Of a stretch of DNA of 44,851 bases, positions 20,651 through 37,444 are shown one piece after another; position 1 is the first letter of the stretch, and each line of letters starts with the position of its first letter. The notes beneath the pieces are model-generated. The model saw only the letters and a program-made list of their open reading frames with translations, was not told the DNA's origin and searched no databases. Source of the stretch: Lichtheimia corymbifera B2541 (Eukaryota; Mucoromycota; Mucoromycetes; Mucorales; Lichtheimiaceae); contig JNEU01000903.1 of assembly GCA_000697475.1 (NCBI GenBank), positions 1 through 44,851 on the forward strand, read 5' to 3'. Position numbers and translations under genes: made by a program.

Positions 20651-21795
20651 ATGTTGAAATCCACATTGCCACGTCTTGGCCAATCACCCTCTGCCGGTGC
20701 TGCTTATTCCAAAGTATGGTCGACCACCATCAAGATCCCAGGACTTGCGCAAACCACTGTTCCTCCTACTGTGCCCCACATTCACGACGATCTTGAGGCC
20801 GCATCGTCGCTTGTACATGACATGTTGACTCGACATAAGGGACGCACGGTGATTATGACTGGTGCAGGCAAGTTGTCTATTATTATCCAAGCATGTATTG
20901 TATTGTAGTTATTAATGATGTATCTAGGCGTATCCACAGACTCTGGTATCCCTGACTACCGTGGTGATGGGGTATGTACGTGTATGAGAAAGCATGCGTG
21001 AGAGTCTTGTATATTGATGAAGCGTAGGGCACCTATGTCCGTAATCCAAAGCATAGGCCTATTCTTTATCACGAGCTGCTTTCCTCTGAACTATTTCGCC
21101 GAAGGTACTGGGCACGAGGCTTTATGGGATGGCCAGAGATGAGTAAAGCTCGTCCAAATTCAAGTCATCATATCATGGCAAGGTTCCTAAGCGACGGATA
21201 TATCAATCATCTCATTACACAAAATGTGGACAACCTTCATCGAGCTGCACAACAACAACAGCAACAACAACAGCACAAGGATCAAGTCACAGAGTTGCAT
21301 GGTTCATTATATCAAGTCGAGTGTCTCGATTGCAAAACGGTTGTGCCGCGTGAAGCCTATCAACGACGTTTATTTGCAAGGAATCCAACATGGGCAGCGT
21401 ATCTACCAGAGAAACCCAAAATTAATCCGGATGGTGATGTCGAGTTACCAGAACACATGTCTTATGGGGAATTTGATATTGCTCCTTGCACGACATGCGC
21501 TAGCCGACGAATGAAACCACGAGTGGTATTCTTTGGTGAAAATATCCGCAAGGAAGTAACCACCGCAGCAGAAACCATGGTGAGGGCATCAAGTGCCATG
21601 TTGGTTGTCGGGTCATCGTTGGCTACTTATTCAGCATACAGGCTTGTTCGGATGGCCAGTGAAGAGCTCGGGATCCCTGTCGGTATCCTATGTAAAGGAC
21701 AGACGAGAGCTGATGCATTGGCTTCTTGGAAGATAGAAATGGGATGTACAACGGTGCTTGAACGAGTGCAGGAGCGTTTATTATTATCGTCATAG
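20651..21795 (+). CDS. Sirtuin NAD-dependent deacylase, probably mitochondrial (SIRT4-like)
   Basis: Three exons: 20651-20867, 20928-20971 and 21028-21795, giving 342 aa. The first intron is GC-AG (GCAAGT...CTAG): only this join gives TGAGVSTDSGIPDYRGDG. The core is complete: the NAD motif TGAGVSTDSGIPDYR (about 70-84), TQNVDNLH (about 151-158), the catalytic His in VTELHGS (about 178), a Zn site CLDC ... CTTC, VVFFGENI and GSSLATYSAYRL. Residues 1-35 are basic and Ser/Thr-rich, resembling a mitochondrial presequence. A run of eight Gln (about 162-169) sits between the NAD-binding loop and the catalytic His. The SIRT4-like label rests on the presequence, the Zn-site layout and FFGENI; other class II sirtuins remain possible. 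Confidence 0.92.
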
Positions 21796-22036
21796 TAGAT
21801 TAGAATGATAGATATAAAGAATACCTTATTATACTATAGCCACTATTTAATATGTATGTGTTGTGTCAATGGGGGTGGTGGGGGATTGATTGCTGAAATG
21901 ATTGAAGAAATTTGAATTTGTTTGGGCGGTTGGAGAGGAAAATCCCACATCTCTTTCACTCACTCAATTCTTATAATTTCAATCTTTTATCGTTCTTTTA
22001 CCACGTCTTATATATTGTCCTATTCCCTTTCAATAA

Positions 22037-26516
<4,480 letters not shown>

Positions 26517-26783
26517 AGAGAAACAGAAAAAGCAAAGTATATATACACATCCATCTCCAATCCTGCACTCACTTTTTCACCCTGATTCCTTTTTCGCCCT
26601 CCCAGTCTCTCTCTCTCTCTCTCTTTTTCTTCCGTTGTTAGTCTTTTTGTACATAATTCTTTTTTCCTCTAATTTACAAAACAAGAAATGCTAGTATATT
26701 CTTTGAAATCATCTTTTGGACTATATTGGTGGGATGTTACAGGGGAGGGGGAGGATATACATGTTGAAAAAAGAAGCGTTTTT

Positions 26784-29700
26784 TTATGGTGATCTTAGAT
26801 TGTAGGCTTCCGAGACTCTTCGAGGATTACGCCTAGAAGATTCACTGGAGGATGAGCCGGCTGATTTGAGTGAATAGACCAATTGGATCATTTGATCCTC
26901 GTCCTTGCTTAGATTCATGCCATGGGATGCTGCATAGCTCTTGCCACCTGAACGAAGGATGCTACGGATCTGGTTTTGACATTTGTCAAACACTTGGCTA
27001 TTGCGATACGTCTCAAGTTGTATATTGAAACCAAAACGGTGCTTTTCAATCTCGTGGCATAAGGCTGCCAAATCTTGGATTTTGGAGAGTGGATTGTCAC
27101 TCTACATCAAGACAATGGTTAGCACGCTACCCTCACGCGCGTATGTGTGTTTTACCTGTTGAGAATGTTCTTGTGAAGCAACCATGACAAGATCCTCATT
27201 CGTCGTAACACCCAACTCCAAGAGTAAAATTTGTGCATCGGGAGACAGCTTGGTTTTGGGGTGAACAGCTTCAATGAACCCAATCGCCAAAAAGTTGTCG
27301 ACAGCATTCTGGCTCACTTCAGTTGATAACACCTCACGATACATGGTTCGTCGACCGCTGATCAAATGTGCAGCAATCCATTGCGAAAGTACGGGTATAA
27401 TCTTGCGTGGCATGTAAGGAAGGTCTCGTAACGCTGACAATGAGCATGAGGTAATCCAGTATGCATCAAGGGTTGGATACAGGAGCGATGCTATCAAGCA
27501 CACGTGCGTATACATCGTAGGATCATTGTCTTGAGTAGCTCTTCTCTCAAATACTCCTTCCTCGCTAATGGGTACAAGGGCCTCTCTTGATATAAATCGA
27601 TCCAGTAGCTCATTGAATTTCTACACAATATTATACATTAGCGTCTAAGCAAATAAACAGATAGACTACTTTTACCTGCTCATAACACCATGGGTAGATA
27701 AACTCGTCTTTGAACAGGTGAATCAGGAACGTAAAGCTTTTGTACAACTCATCTCTTGACACTTGGCCGTTGCTTCCGGTAGCTAGGTAACCGATAGAGA
27801 ACAAGGCATCGGCTAGAAGCATCTCCACCAGCTATATAAACTTGTAGGTGAGTGTGATTGTGCCTATAGAAAACTGATCCCCTATGATATACCTGATTTG
27901 CCATATAAGACAAGGCCATGACATTATCCGCATGCTCAATTACTCGCACATTAGAATTCTCAGTGACACGTTTGCCATCAATGGTGATATTCTGACGTGC
28001 GTCCAAAAGATTGAGTGCATATGCCACCATGACTTCCACATCTTCATGCTCTGGATGATATTTGAAAGCCAAGGTGAATCATCTCGAAAAAATGATAGCT
28101 CATTTCCTGTTACCTTGCCAATCCAATGGAATGCCCTTAGCATTCAGCTCATCTCGTAGCCATGATACATGCTCATAGATGGTGCCTGGAGTATAGTACA
28201 TTAGTTGTCATGCATAATTGCACCACGTTACACAATGCAAGCTTACCCATTGTGATGGAGCCCGACGAACGACCAAAAAGAATGACAGCAGCCACAAGAG
28301 CCACTGGGCTTACTACCATGGCCTCATGCTGATTGGTTTGGATAGCTCTTGCCACAGCCGAATGTAACTCATCTTCATTGCCATCCCTATACAAGCAAAG
28401 TCAATTTGTGTATATACGTAACATGGCCTTTCCATTTACATACATGTCATCAGCCATTTTGCGTACATCCACCACGTCGCCAATGCCAATGTACACACGT
28501 CCGTATTTTCCTTTTTCAGATGCACCATTGTCCTTGTTGGCAGCTCTACCGGCAACGGATGCACTAGGTCGCAAAAATGATGATGAGCGAGCAAGTGCCG
28601 ACATACTGCGTTGTAACTGAGGTTGTTGTTGACCATTTGCATTGCCATTGGGAGATGCAGTAGCGGATGATGGTGAAAGAGTTGATGTAGTGTTTTTGGT
28701 TTTGGGTTGCTTTTGATCTAGCACCTGATCGATCAACATATTCAATTCCGGGATCTTTTCATAGGTGATATGGAATGGCACGAATACAGTCTCCTTGCGT
28801 CGTGATGTTGGGAAGCTGTGGCGTGCTTGGGGGTTGGAAGTTGGTGTTGAGGGTGCGCTTGGTTGATGTTTTTCCAGGCTAGCTTCCAGTACCATATCAA
28901 TCATACCATCAGCATAAGCCGTGTGAAGTCGACCCGTACGTGAACGTGTCTTTTCAATGAGCATCGATAATGCGCCATGTTCATGGAGGAGGGCTTCTGT
29001 GTAAGCTGCTGTAACGGCTGTATTGAGCGGAGACCGTGTGTTCTGATCACGTCGTACAAAGTAGGCACCAGCAATACGTAAGATATCCGAAATAGGACCA
29101 AGGAGTGCCAATGCTATTGGTGATCCATGAGTTATCTTACTGAGCCAATAGGCAAATCACTATTCTTACCTTCATCGCAAATGATAGCTGGCATAGGTAA
29201 ATGATAGCGCAAACACACGTACCAAATCAGCAACTGGTCCAACAGCGTCTTCGATACAGGAACATAAACCACATTTTTGTCCTTGATTTGTTCTTTGAGC
29301 TACATGACAAAAGCTAGTATCCAAGATGATGATATGGGATACTAAACCTACCTTGGCTAAATCAGCTTCACTGATACGAATGGTGGAGAACAATCGCTTA
29401 AATAGACCATCCAAAAAGGCACCTGCGAACCATACATAGGCCAGCTGTGTACGTTCACGCATTCGCAATAGGATCTTGATCGCTTCACCCACCACAGTCT
29501 GCTGAGGAACACCTGATGTCTCAATGATCTATATATACAAGTTAGCATACAACGCTTGTACTCATGCCCATTCGCAATGACTTGCCTGCTCAACGCTATT
29601 TCGGACACGTTTATCATTCAATACAACCACCTTGATGGCTTCGTCATGTTCACCCAAAACCTTGCCCCAACGTCCCAACACGGCTGCCGTTTTTGCATCC

Positions 29701-32661
29701 TTGAGTACACCAGAATCATCATGACACCAATCATCCAAGCTTGCATCGAAATCATTGATCCATTCCTCATTCTTTCGCTTGTCACGTTGATCGTAGTTTT
29801 GCGTATTCTCAAGTGTCTCGACAAGCTGGATAAGCATTCGCTCTGTGCGCTTTTGGATATCGGATGCACTGAATACAACGGATTCAATGGGTTTTTCAAT
29901 GATGGAATGGCGAATATCGATATGCTTCGAATACAAGGCACAATCCCATTCATCAGGCACGACCAAATTTCGCAAACCAGGCGGACTTTGAGCAATATAA
30001 GTGTGGGTGCCATAGCTGTAATTGACCATGTACGAGAACCAGTCGATCTGTTGATACTGTGCCAGATTAAACTGAGCATCCCTGGCCACTTGGTCGGCAA
30101 TAGCACGCACGTTTTGGTGGTCAAATACCCATCGGTGGCGTAAAAAGGGCTGATTGGCTTCGGCGTTGCGTGATGCGCTCTCAATCGTACGTGCTGTCAC
30201 TTTGGAGTAATAAGATCGATCATTGTTGTTGCTGTTGTTGTTGGCATTGATAGCTGTTGTCATGGATACAATCGAGTTGGCAAGATGATTCTTCATAAAG
30301 ATGCGTGCTTTGAGTAAAGCCTTGTTGGTCACAAAATACTCCTTGGATGACGGCAGTGACACCTTCGTATTTCGATTCCAGTAGTGACAGACGCCATCAT
30401 AAATCTCACTCCATGTTGCCATTCGTAAGCTGCTGCCAGAAACTTGATAAATGATGGGGAAACACGGTATAATAGGTTGCGGTAGAGGGCTGTTTAATCC
30501 ATCATCTTCGGTGATAATCTCGTTGTATGGCAAAAGGAATCGAGTGCCAGGTGCGCGGATCATGGCTGCACTGCTCAAGGCAACACGCGCAAGATAATCA
30601 ACGGGTATAATATCAGCTGGCATGTGTCCAATATCCGTTTGCAAGACCTGGATCCCGTGACCCAATAAAAAGATCGAGCCATTTGTGCCAGTAATGCCAT
30701 CCACCTAAAAGCAGCCCCTATTAGAATCTATATGTCATGTCGGTCTCAATCTTTACTTACCCAGCCTGGGAGAGGTTCATAAGCACCTGCTCCTACTTGG
30801 GTGGCACGAACAATGGCAATTGGCCACTGTTTTTTCCCTCCTTGTGCTTCCTCCACCCGGTTATAATCCACACGTTTGAGAATAAGATGCTCCGTCAAGA
30901 ACTTGGTGAAGGTATAAGTATTGGGAAATGCTTGCATGATGCGTTGAGTCATCTTTGGGATATCTAATATTCACGTCCGTTCCATTAGACTCCAATAAAA
31001 GGTTTATGCTCCCCATTCTTTACCTTGTAACTCCAATCCAACAATCTCCTTCAACAGCTCTTCAGGATCACCAATCTCCATGGGATAGACACGTTCTTGA
31101 ATATAACCATCAGGCATATTTGGATTGAAATATGCGATTGACATGTGCACAAACGACTCTGTTACATCTGTTAGAGTTGATGATTATAGCAGGATGATAT
31201 ATATGTATACTTGCCCATATTAACACATTCATCAGCAAGATCCATCAAGCGTAAGGTACCCAAGGTATTGGTCTAATGGGAATCCTTTTGAGCTTTCCTT
31301 TCGTACCTTCAACCCGTCTCTTTCATGATTACTTACCTCCAAGGCCAAATCCAACCGTTCATGATAATCCAATGTTGCAGCACAGTGTATAAAAACTTGA
31401 ACGCTGTTGATGATCATTTCTCGATCTTGATCTGACAAGGAAAGGTCGGGCGAAATGATGTCACCAGTGATAGGTTGAACTTTTGATTGTATAATCTCGT
31501 CAAAGACGGCTTCACCCATGTCCGATCGTAGATCCAAAAACGCCTATGATATATTCCCTACTTAGCAATCCCTCCTCATGTCCTTTTCTTCTCCCCATTA
31601 TTTACCTTATTGTTCAAAATCTCATTCTTGATACGATCTGCAGGTCGACCGATTTTGCTTCGTTTGTTGCTACCGCTTCGAATCAACAAATAAATCTTGC
31701 CAATACTTGAACCCAAAGAATGAATCAATTTCCATAGCACAGCCTTGCCAACGAATCCTGTGGAGCCAGTGAGCAGCACCGTTTTGCCAGCATAAAAGTC
31801 AGCCACTGATGGTGATGGTGGTTGTATACGCCGTTGATAAAGTGGAGTCTCATCATCATTATCATCGTCCTCTTTTTGAACTGGGCCAAGCCCTGTTGTT
31901 GCTGATACTTCAGGTTCGGGTGATGAAGGCTGATCCTCCATTGTATTCTCATGTGATATAGGAGTTTGGGGTTCGACTAATGGTGTCTCATCCCTTGTTG
32001 CTATGGGTGATGATGGCTGTTCATTGTCGGGATTTTCGGGCTCGACCGGCGGTGATGAAGGTTGTTGAGAAGGCTTGTGCTCAGTTGTAACAACAGCCTC
32101 ATCCACTATAGCAACGTCGGTGTTGTTGTTGGTGGTGGCTGCAGGTGATATGGGCTCAGTCTCTTTATCATGACGATGATCGGTCGTTTCCTCTTCCTGT
32201 TGCTGTAGTTGTTCGACATGTTCAACCTTCGGATCATCCTCTTCTTGCTGTTGTTCCTGAGGTTTCTCCTTCACATCCATTTCCACATGCTGCTCATTGT
32301 CTTTTTCCTTCTTCTCCTCATCATCAACTATATCATCGGGTTCTTCATGTATTACTGGCTCTTCTTCTCGAGTATGTTGATTATGCTCGTCTTCGTCTTG
32401 GGCTGGAAAAGCTTCTTCAGGAGTCGTGGGCGAGTCTGGTAAAGGCTCAACGTTCCCACCTTCGCTATTGTTGATGACAATGGTTGGAATCGTCATTGGC
32501 TTGGTCGTGTCCGAATGCTCAATAGCGTCATTGTCTTTAATGGGGTGTGTTGGTTTGGTGTCCTCCTCCTCGGTCTCGCTGGTGTTCGCCTTGTCATTGT
32601 TGTGTTGGTGTTCATGGGGTGGCGATTGCTCGACAGTTGTAGAATCGTCTTGGGGCGACAT
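26784..32661 (-). CDS. Fatty acyl-CoA reductase fused to PlsB/DHAPAT-type acyltransferase
   Basis: Fifteen exons, 1,690 aa: 31606-32661, 31337-31543, 31215-31272, 31024-31167, 30761-30963, 29586-30704, 29352-29528, 29170-29299, 28444-29113, 28247-28386, 28114-28185, 27893-28050, 27676-27831, 27156-27620, 26784-27101. Residues 1-285 are acidic and disordered. About 286-760 form a fatty acyl-CoA reductase: TGSTGFVG (about 298-305) and the active pair Y505/K509 in YTFTK. About 985-1300 form a glycerol-3-phosphate/DHAP acyltransferase: VYVPVSKTLLD, GAYFVRR, IEKTRSRTGR, FVPFHITYEKIPE. The HX4D motif reads SX4D (Ser1004, Asp1009): the catalytic His is missing. The helical C-terminus (about 1370-1690) suits the PlsB family. 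Dictyostelium has a comparable FAR-acyltransferase fusion for ether lipids; that role here is inference. Two introns begin GCAAGT (after 31215 and after 29586). Confidence 0.88.
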
Positions 32662-33431
32662 GAGTGAATATTGCGTCGCTCAAGCGTAGAGACGTATGTG
32701 AACAAGGAAGAAAGGAAAAAGAGAGAAAGAGAGAAAGAGAGAGAGGGCGGGTATATGAGATACGATTGATGAGAATGGGATTGAGAGCGCTGTAGTGTGT
32801 GTAACATCAAGAGCAAGCGTCGTTCAATCCACTGGATTTGGTAATCGAGGACGTATTGTACTTGCTACAAAAGTTTACTGATGGATACAGTTGTATGTAA
32901 ACGATTTCATGTGTTCCTCTTGTAAATGATAATGATGGATTGTCTTTATTGAAGGAGAGCCTTGTTGATCCATGAATGCGTAGACCGTTCTAGCCCTGGG
33001 AACAAGTTATATGCTGTGTTTCAAGCCAAATCGTCATCCGCTAATAAATGCTTAGCTGCTTCATCACAAAGAAAAAGAAATGTATGTACCTGTGCAACTA
33101 TGGTTAGGCGCAGCAACTCCACAAAGCCTAACAATAATACAACCCTGCATTACATGATCGGGTAATTCTTTCTTGCAGGGTGAACTTGTCTACGATCAAT
33201 TAAGGTCGTTGCCAGATAAAGCGTATTTCAATGCAACATCACATGGTTGGGCTTAGTATCTCGTTTCATGATGCTTAGATGCATAATACTAACATGTCAT
33301 GGAATGCCAAGATTTTGTCTGTCAACATAATAGCAATGAGCATTCAAGGCGCGTCCTTATCACCTGAAATTTATGGCCTCCAACTCGGTGTCCGCACACT
33401 CATTCACATACCAACCCAACTAAAGAAAAAC
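32662..33431. promoter_or_regulatory. Divergent promoter region, reductase fusion and Eaf6
   Basis: 770 bp between divergent starts. (GA)n at about 32718-32750 (CT on the coding strand of the minus gene) marks the leader of the fusion gene. A 67-codon frame (32962-33165) has no family resemblance. No TATA box stands out. Confidence 0.5.
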
Positions 33432-34587
33432 ATGGTCGAAGCTCCAACTGCAGTATGTTCTATAACTAGTTGTTTTATTGATCGTGATTCATAGACCCCA
33501 TGAGCTAATTCCCTAGCTAGTCTTCTTCTACACAGCAAGAATCGTCTTCTCCATCACAACCAGCATCTGATTCACAGCAACAGGCAGCTATGGGTCAATC
33601 CTCCTCCTCCTCCTCCTCACAAGAAGCATCCAACACATCGACTACCGATGCAACTACGTCAACCTCTACAGCAGCTCCAGCACAACAAACAGGATCAGAA
33701 ACAACTTCAGAAGAGAATAAGCAGGCAACGGTTGATAAGGACAAGGCTGGTGCCACTGACAACAACAACAACAATAACAACAGCAACAATACATCTTCCA
33801 CTGCACCAGCATCAACATCAGCACCAGCACCAGCATCATCATCTTCTTCTACCCCTGCCTCTACAACAACAACATCCAATCCACAACCCACAACAACTAC
33901 TACTACGACTACAAATACTTCTTCTGCTGCTGTCGCATCACCATCCACATCAGGTGGTACCAATACCAACACAGCAACGACTACTACTGCTACGACAACC
34001 GCATCTGCAGCACCTACTGAACCTCCACAAGTAATTCGTCAGAAATACGAAGAAGCCAAATTAGAGCTGCAGGCACTATTGAGTCGGAAAAAGCAAGTCG
34101 ATACCAACCTGGTAAGCTCTTTCTTCAAAGCTGTCAAGCCAATTGCTCATGTGTCCACGCATGAATATAGATCAATCTCGAACACGCCATTTATCTATTT
34201 GAAGGGTCATATTTGGAAGACACGCAGCAGAATGGCAATATCATTCGCGGCTTTGAAGGGTACTTGACCAATCGACCTGATAAGCGAAAGCAAAAGTTTA
34301 CAGAATTGGATCGGCTGTTTTCTCTATCGTCTTCCACATATCAAAAGGTATGCAATAATAGGGATGTTATGCGGTAAAGGATGCACGTTAACAAAGATGG
34401 GATTATCTTAGGCACTGGCCCAAAAGGAAGAGAAAGAGGAATCAAGCCAAGACGATCGATCAACGCATAGTTCCGTTGGGTCCATGTCAATGAGAAAGGA
34501 GAAAAGGGGTAAGTCTAAAAGGATGATGGCACTTTTGTTATCATACTCATTACGGGGATTCTTGATTATTTAGCACGTCATTATTAG
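33432..34587 (+). CDS. EAF6: Eaf6, histone acetyltransferase complex subunit
   Basis: Five exons: 33432-33452, 33521-34111, 34171-34347, 34412-34508 and 34574-34587, giving 299 aa. Exon 1 encodes only MVEAPTA; the acceptor CTAG before 33521 keeps the frame. About residues 175-265 are Eaf6: [64 protein letters not shown]. This small coiled-coil subunit belongs to NuA4 and related acetyltransferase complexes in the nucleus. Most Eaf6 proteins are about 110-200 aa; here about 165 residues of Ser/Thr/Ala/Pro/Gln/Asn repeats precede the domain. An in-frame ATG at 33279 would lengthen the protein; I prefer 33432 for its AAAAACATGG context. Confidence 0.9.
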
Positions 34588-35809
34588 AGGATAAGGAAGA
34601 TGAACATATTTCATGCACAATTATCAGAATATACGATCTTTATATAAAGCAAGTAATCATTTGTCTGCAAGAAGGATTAGGTGTAGAGTGTGATGATGAT
34701 AGCAGGGCATACGATGAGAGCTATGTAAATATACTCCACTTAAGCTGCAGTTTGGATGGCCAATCAATACAAAGATTTTGGACTAACCAAGTAATTGGAG
34801 AGTTCAATGATGTTTAAATAAGGATCACGTAGTCCACATATAGGATATTTATTGCTGACAGCAGCAGCATCAACATGAGCACGACCATATCCATATAGGC
34901 ATTACTTCCATTTTAGGACATTGGCTGCAGCTAGAGATGATGCTCATGATCGCTGTGGCCGGGTGGACTTTTGGCAGGGAAAAGTTGGCTGTAGCGAGGC
35001 ATCCAAAAATGGATGCGTGATCCCAATTAGGAACCGAGTTGGTTGTTGAGCGGCTCTCAAGATCGAGCTGTAGCTGGGTGGCCACCCTTCATCCATAAAA
35101 GGCAACCTCTTCACATTTTATTATATAGGATTTTCCATGATTGACGCATGTTGAATTTCACTTAGCATGATACAAGTTCCATTTGGATGAAGGTGGATGA
35201 TTGTGTTGGCCATAGAGATTTCAAAAGGATGGCTGCAGTGTAGTGGGCTCTTTCTTTCGCACATAATAAAATGTGAAGAGGTTGCCTTTTATGGACGAGG
35301 GGTGGCCACCCAGCTACAGCTCGATCTTGAGAGCCGCTCAACAACCAACTCGGTTCCTAATTGGGATCACGCATCCATTTTTGGATTGCCTAGCTACAGC
35401 CAACTTTTCCCCACAGCGATCATGAGTGACTCACCACCCGATCGCATCCACTTCAATTCAACAATGGTGATTCTCAATAGTACAAGCAGTCCTATTTCTT
35501 CATCAAGAAGACAATGTGAAGGAAGATCCATGGAAGCTTTTATTAAAAAGCAATGCAGAATGATTCTGCATGAAGAGTCTTGATGAATTTACTGCGTGAT
35601 GATCCAAATACCACAAGCAGGGAGATGAGCTATACTAATACTATGAGAGGTTCTTTACATCATCCACCGGGTAATATATATCGAAGAATGTGAGAAAGGA
35701 CATGTACGGAACATCCCGGCAACTGATGCGAGCTTGACAGTCTGGGAGCCAATTACATTGCGAGTGTGTGATATGGCCTCTGGTCTACGTCTATCTTTTC
35801 TCCTGTGAA
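34588..35809. other. Intergenic region with a large inverted repeat
   Basis: 1.2 kb between Eaf6 and the thioesterase gene. Apart from the inverted repeat (34943-35426) it holds AT-rich sequence. The frames in it (34870-35085 minus, 35197-35583 plus) are open because both read the same repeat arms and are not credible genes. Confidence 0.6.
34943..35426. repeat. Large imperfect inverted repeat (fold-back)
   Basis: The left arm, 34943-35124, is the reverse complement of the right arm, 35263-35426, with a 138-bp spacer. The arms are nearly identical except for an extra stretch of about 18 bp in the left arm near 34959-34977 and a few substitutions. Each arm contains GGGTGGCCACCC, itself a perfect 12-bp palindrome, and a poly-A-like inner end (TTTTATTAT). 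It would fold into a hairpin of about 160 bp if transcribed. No transposase or clear target duplication is seen; a MITE-like or fold-back element, or a local inverted duplication, are the options. Confidence 0.85.
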
Positions 35810-36676
35810 ATGTTGCCCACCACTGTTTTACGATCCCCAGCATTAGTTCAAAAAGTACTCAAGGTAAGTGCTGGCAATTCAACAATGGGGTCGCATGCGA
35901 CAATGGACTCACTTATTCTGTGTGCGTTCTCAGAGTTTTCATACTGAAGGAGGTTACGACTCTTTGGTGCTGCCAGGGGTAAAACAACAACCGAGTTCCT
36001 GTATATCCCCATACTCATTTCTATGTAATATCAACAGCTCAAGGTGATCAACAGCGAAGAAGGTCGAGTTCGTGCCGAGTTTACTGTGGAAAAGCAACAT
36101 CTGGCAAGTAATATACATATGAAGAAACAATGCTTGACAGCTAACATATCATCTCCATGATGTAGAATCGACTCAAGTCTGTGCATGGTGGATTGCTTGC
36201 AACTGTGGTATGGATGGATACAGGAATGAGATGCAGCATATGGATGACCTTTATTTATGCCGATAGGTCGATGTTGGCGGATCATTGGCTTTAGCTTCGA
36301 AAGGATTATATGCAACCGGTGTAAGCACAGACATCAACATTAGCTACATTTCGAGTGCCAAGGAAGGAGATGTTGTGTCAGTGGTAAGTGGAAAATGCAT
36401 GATCAATGCCGTATCCATGGATGCTTATGTAACCATGAATTCAGGATTGTCGTTGTGACAAATTGGGCAAGACACTCGCATTCACAAGCATTGAACTTTC
36501 CTCAAATGGTCGCCTTGGTAAGTGTGTTTATTTCCCCCCTCTCTCTTGATGATAATCATGGAACTCAACATGCGGATACATGTGTGTATGTAGTTGCTCT
36601 TGGAAGACACAACAAGTTTGTTGCTCAAGCCTACGCCCACCCGCAGAATGAGATTGGCCATGGCCGAAAGCAGTAG
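35810..36676 (+). CDS. Hotdog-fold acyl-CoA thioesterase (ACOT13/PaaI-like)
   Basis: Seven short exons: 35810-35863, 35934-35978, 36038-36103, 36166-36207, 36267-36383, 36445-36517 and 36594-36676, giving 159 aa. The hotdog core is clear: NRLKSVHGGLLATVVDVGGS (the HGG and the Asp of the active site), GVSTDINISYISSAKEGDVV, GKTLAFTSIELSSNGRLVA, and a C-terminal GRHNKFVAQA. Family members hydrolyse acyl-CoA thioesters, often in mitochondria or cytosol. The short basic N-terminus (MLPTTVLRSPALVQKVLKS) could be a weak presequence. Intron 3 begins GCAAGT (36104) and ends TGTAG. Length equals typical ACOT13 (about 140-160 aa). The inverted repeat lies about 380 bp upstream of the start. Confidence 0.92.
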
Positions 36677-37444
36677 TATATTGTTATAGAAGCTTTTAAA
36701 ATTAGAGATCCGCTTGGCATGAAGAACACGGGCGCGCGTCTCCATTTTTTCTCTTTACTTCTTTTCATGTGAGCGCGTCAGGCGTTTTGTTCAAACTGCG
36801 TTTTCACGCGTGCGGCGCCTGATTTTTTTTTACATTTACCATCGCGACTATCTCGCATACCCCGTGTAGCACCTCGTGTATCTCTCCCCCCATCTTGTCT
36901 CACCCCAACAAATGCAACAGCTCACTATAATGATATTGGCTCACCAGATTATTATTGTTTCATATTTGCGATTGTTAACCAGCTTGCAATGAAGAAAAGT
37001 GTGGACATGATTGAACATTGTACATATATAAAGTATATACCATTGTGCACGTGAGCTGAGAAAATCGAATGCATGGCGGGAAAAAACTTTGATGCAAGGA
37101 AATTATGGTTGTCTTGGATACTTTTTAATGTGCCCTGAAAAGTCTTCGCGTGTATGGATGATAATAAAGCAAGGAGTAATGGGTGTGTGAAACAGGAAGA
37201 GTGGGGAATTGTCAAGTGTGGAGTATCAAAGTAAAACGCGCGTCAGCGCGGTACGAAACGCGAAATGGCGGAGGCGCGTGTTGGCCACCGCAGTATACGC
37301 GTGATAACAAAGGTGCCGCATCCCCGCTCTTCCTTATTCTCTCCTCTCTCTCTCACTCCCCCCTCTGTCTTTGTGTTATCTCGCATTTACCATTGTTCAC
37401 TCTCTTTTCCGCTTTCTCCCCACTTTTGACATATCCTCCCATCG
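36677..37444 (+). promoter_or_regulatory. MCB/E2F-like box cluster upstream of the Whi5/Nrm1-like gene
   Basis: This spacer has dense CGCG words, unlike the rest of the window. ACGCGT (MluI cell-cycle box) occurs at 36806-36811 and 37297-37302, CGCGAAA (SCB/E2F-like) at 37259-37265, with further ACGCGC/GCGCGT words at 36731-36740 and 37235-37243. The cluster at 37235-37302 lies 140-210 bp before the start of the next gene. In yeasts such boxes bind MBF/SBF and drive G1/S expression. A CT-rich leader (37330-37440) follows. Confidence 0.65.

Noticed and set aside
34870..35583. Two similar protein frames on opposite strands sharing VATQLQLDLESRSTTNS-like sequence
   Set aside because: Both are translations of the two arms of one inverted repeat, not independent genes.
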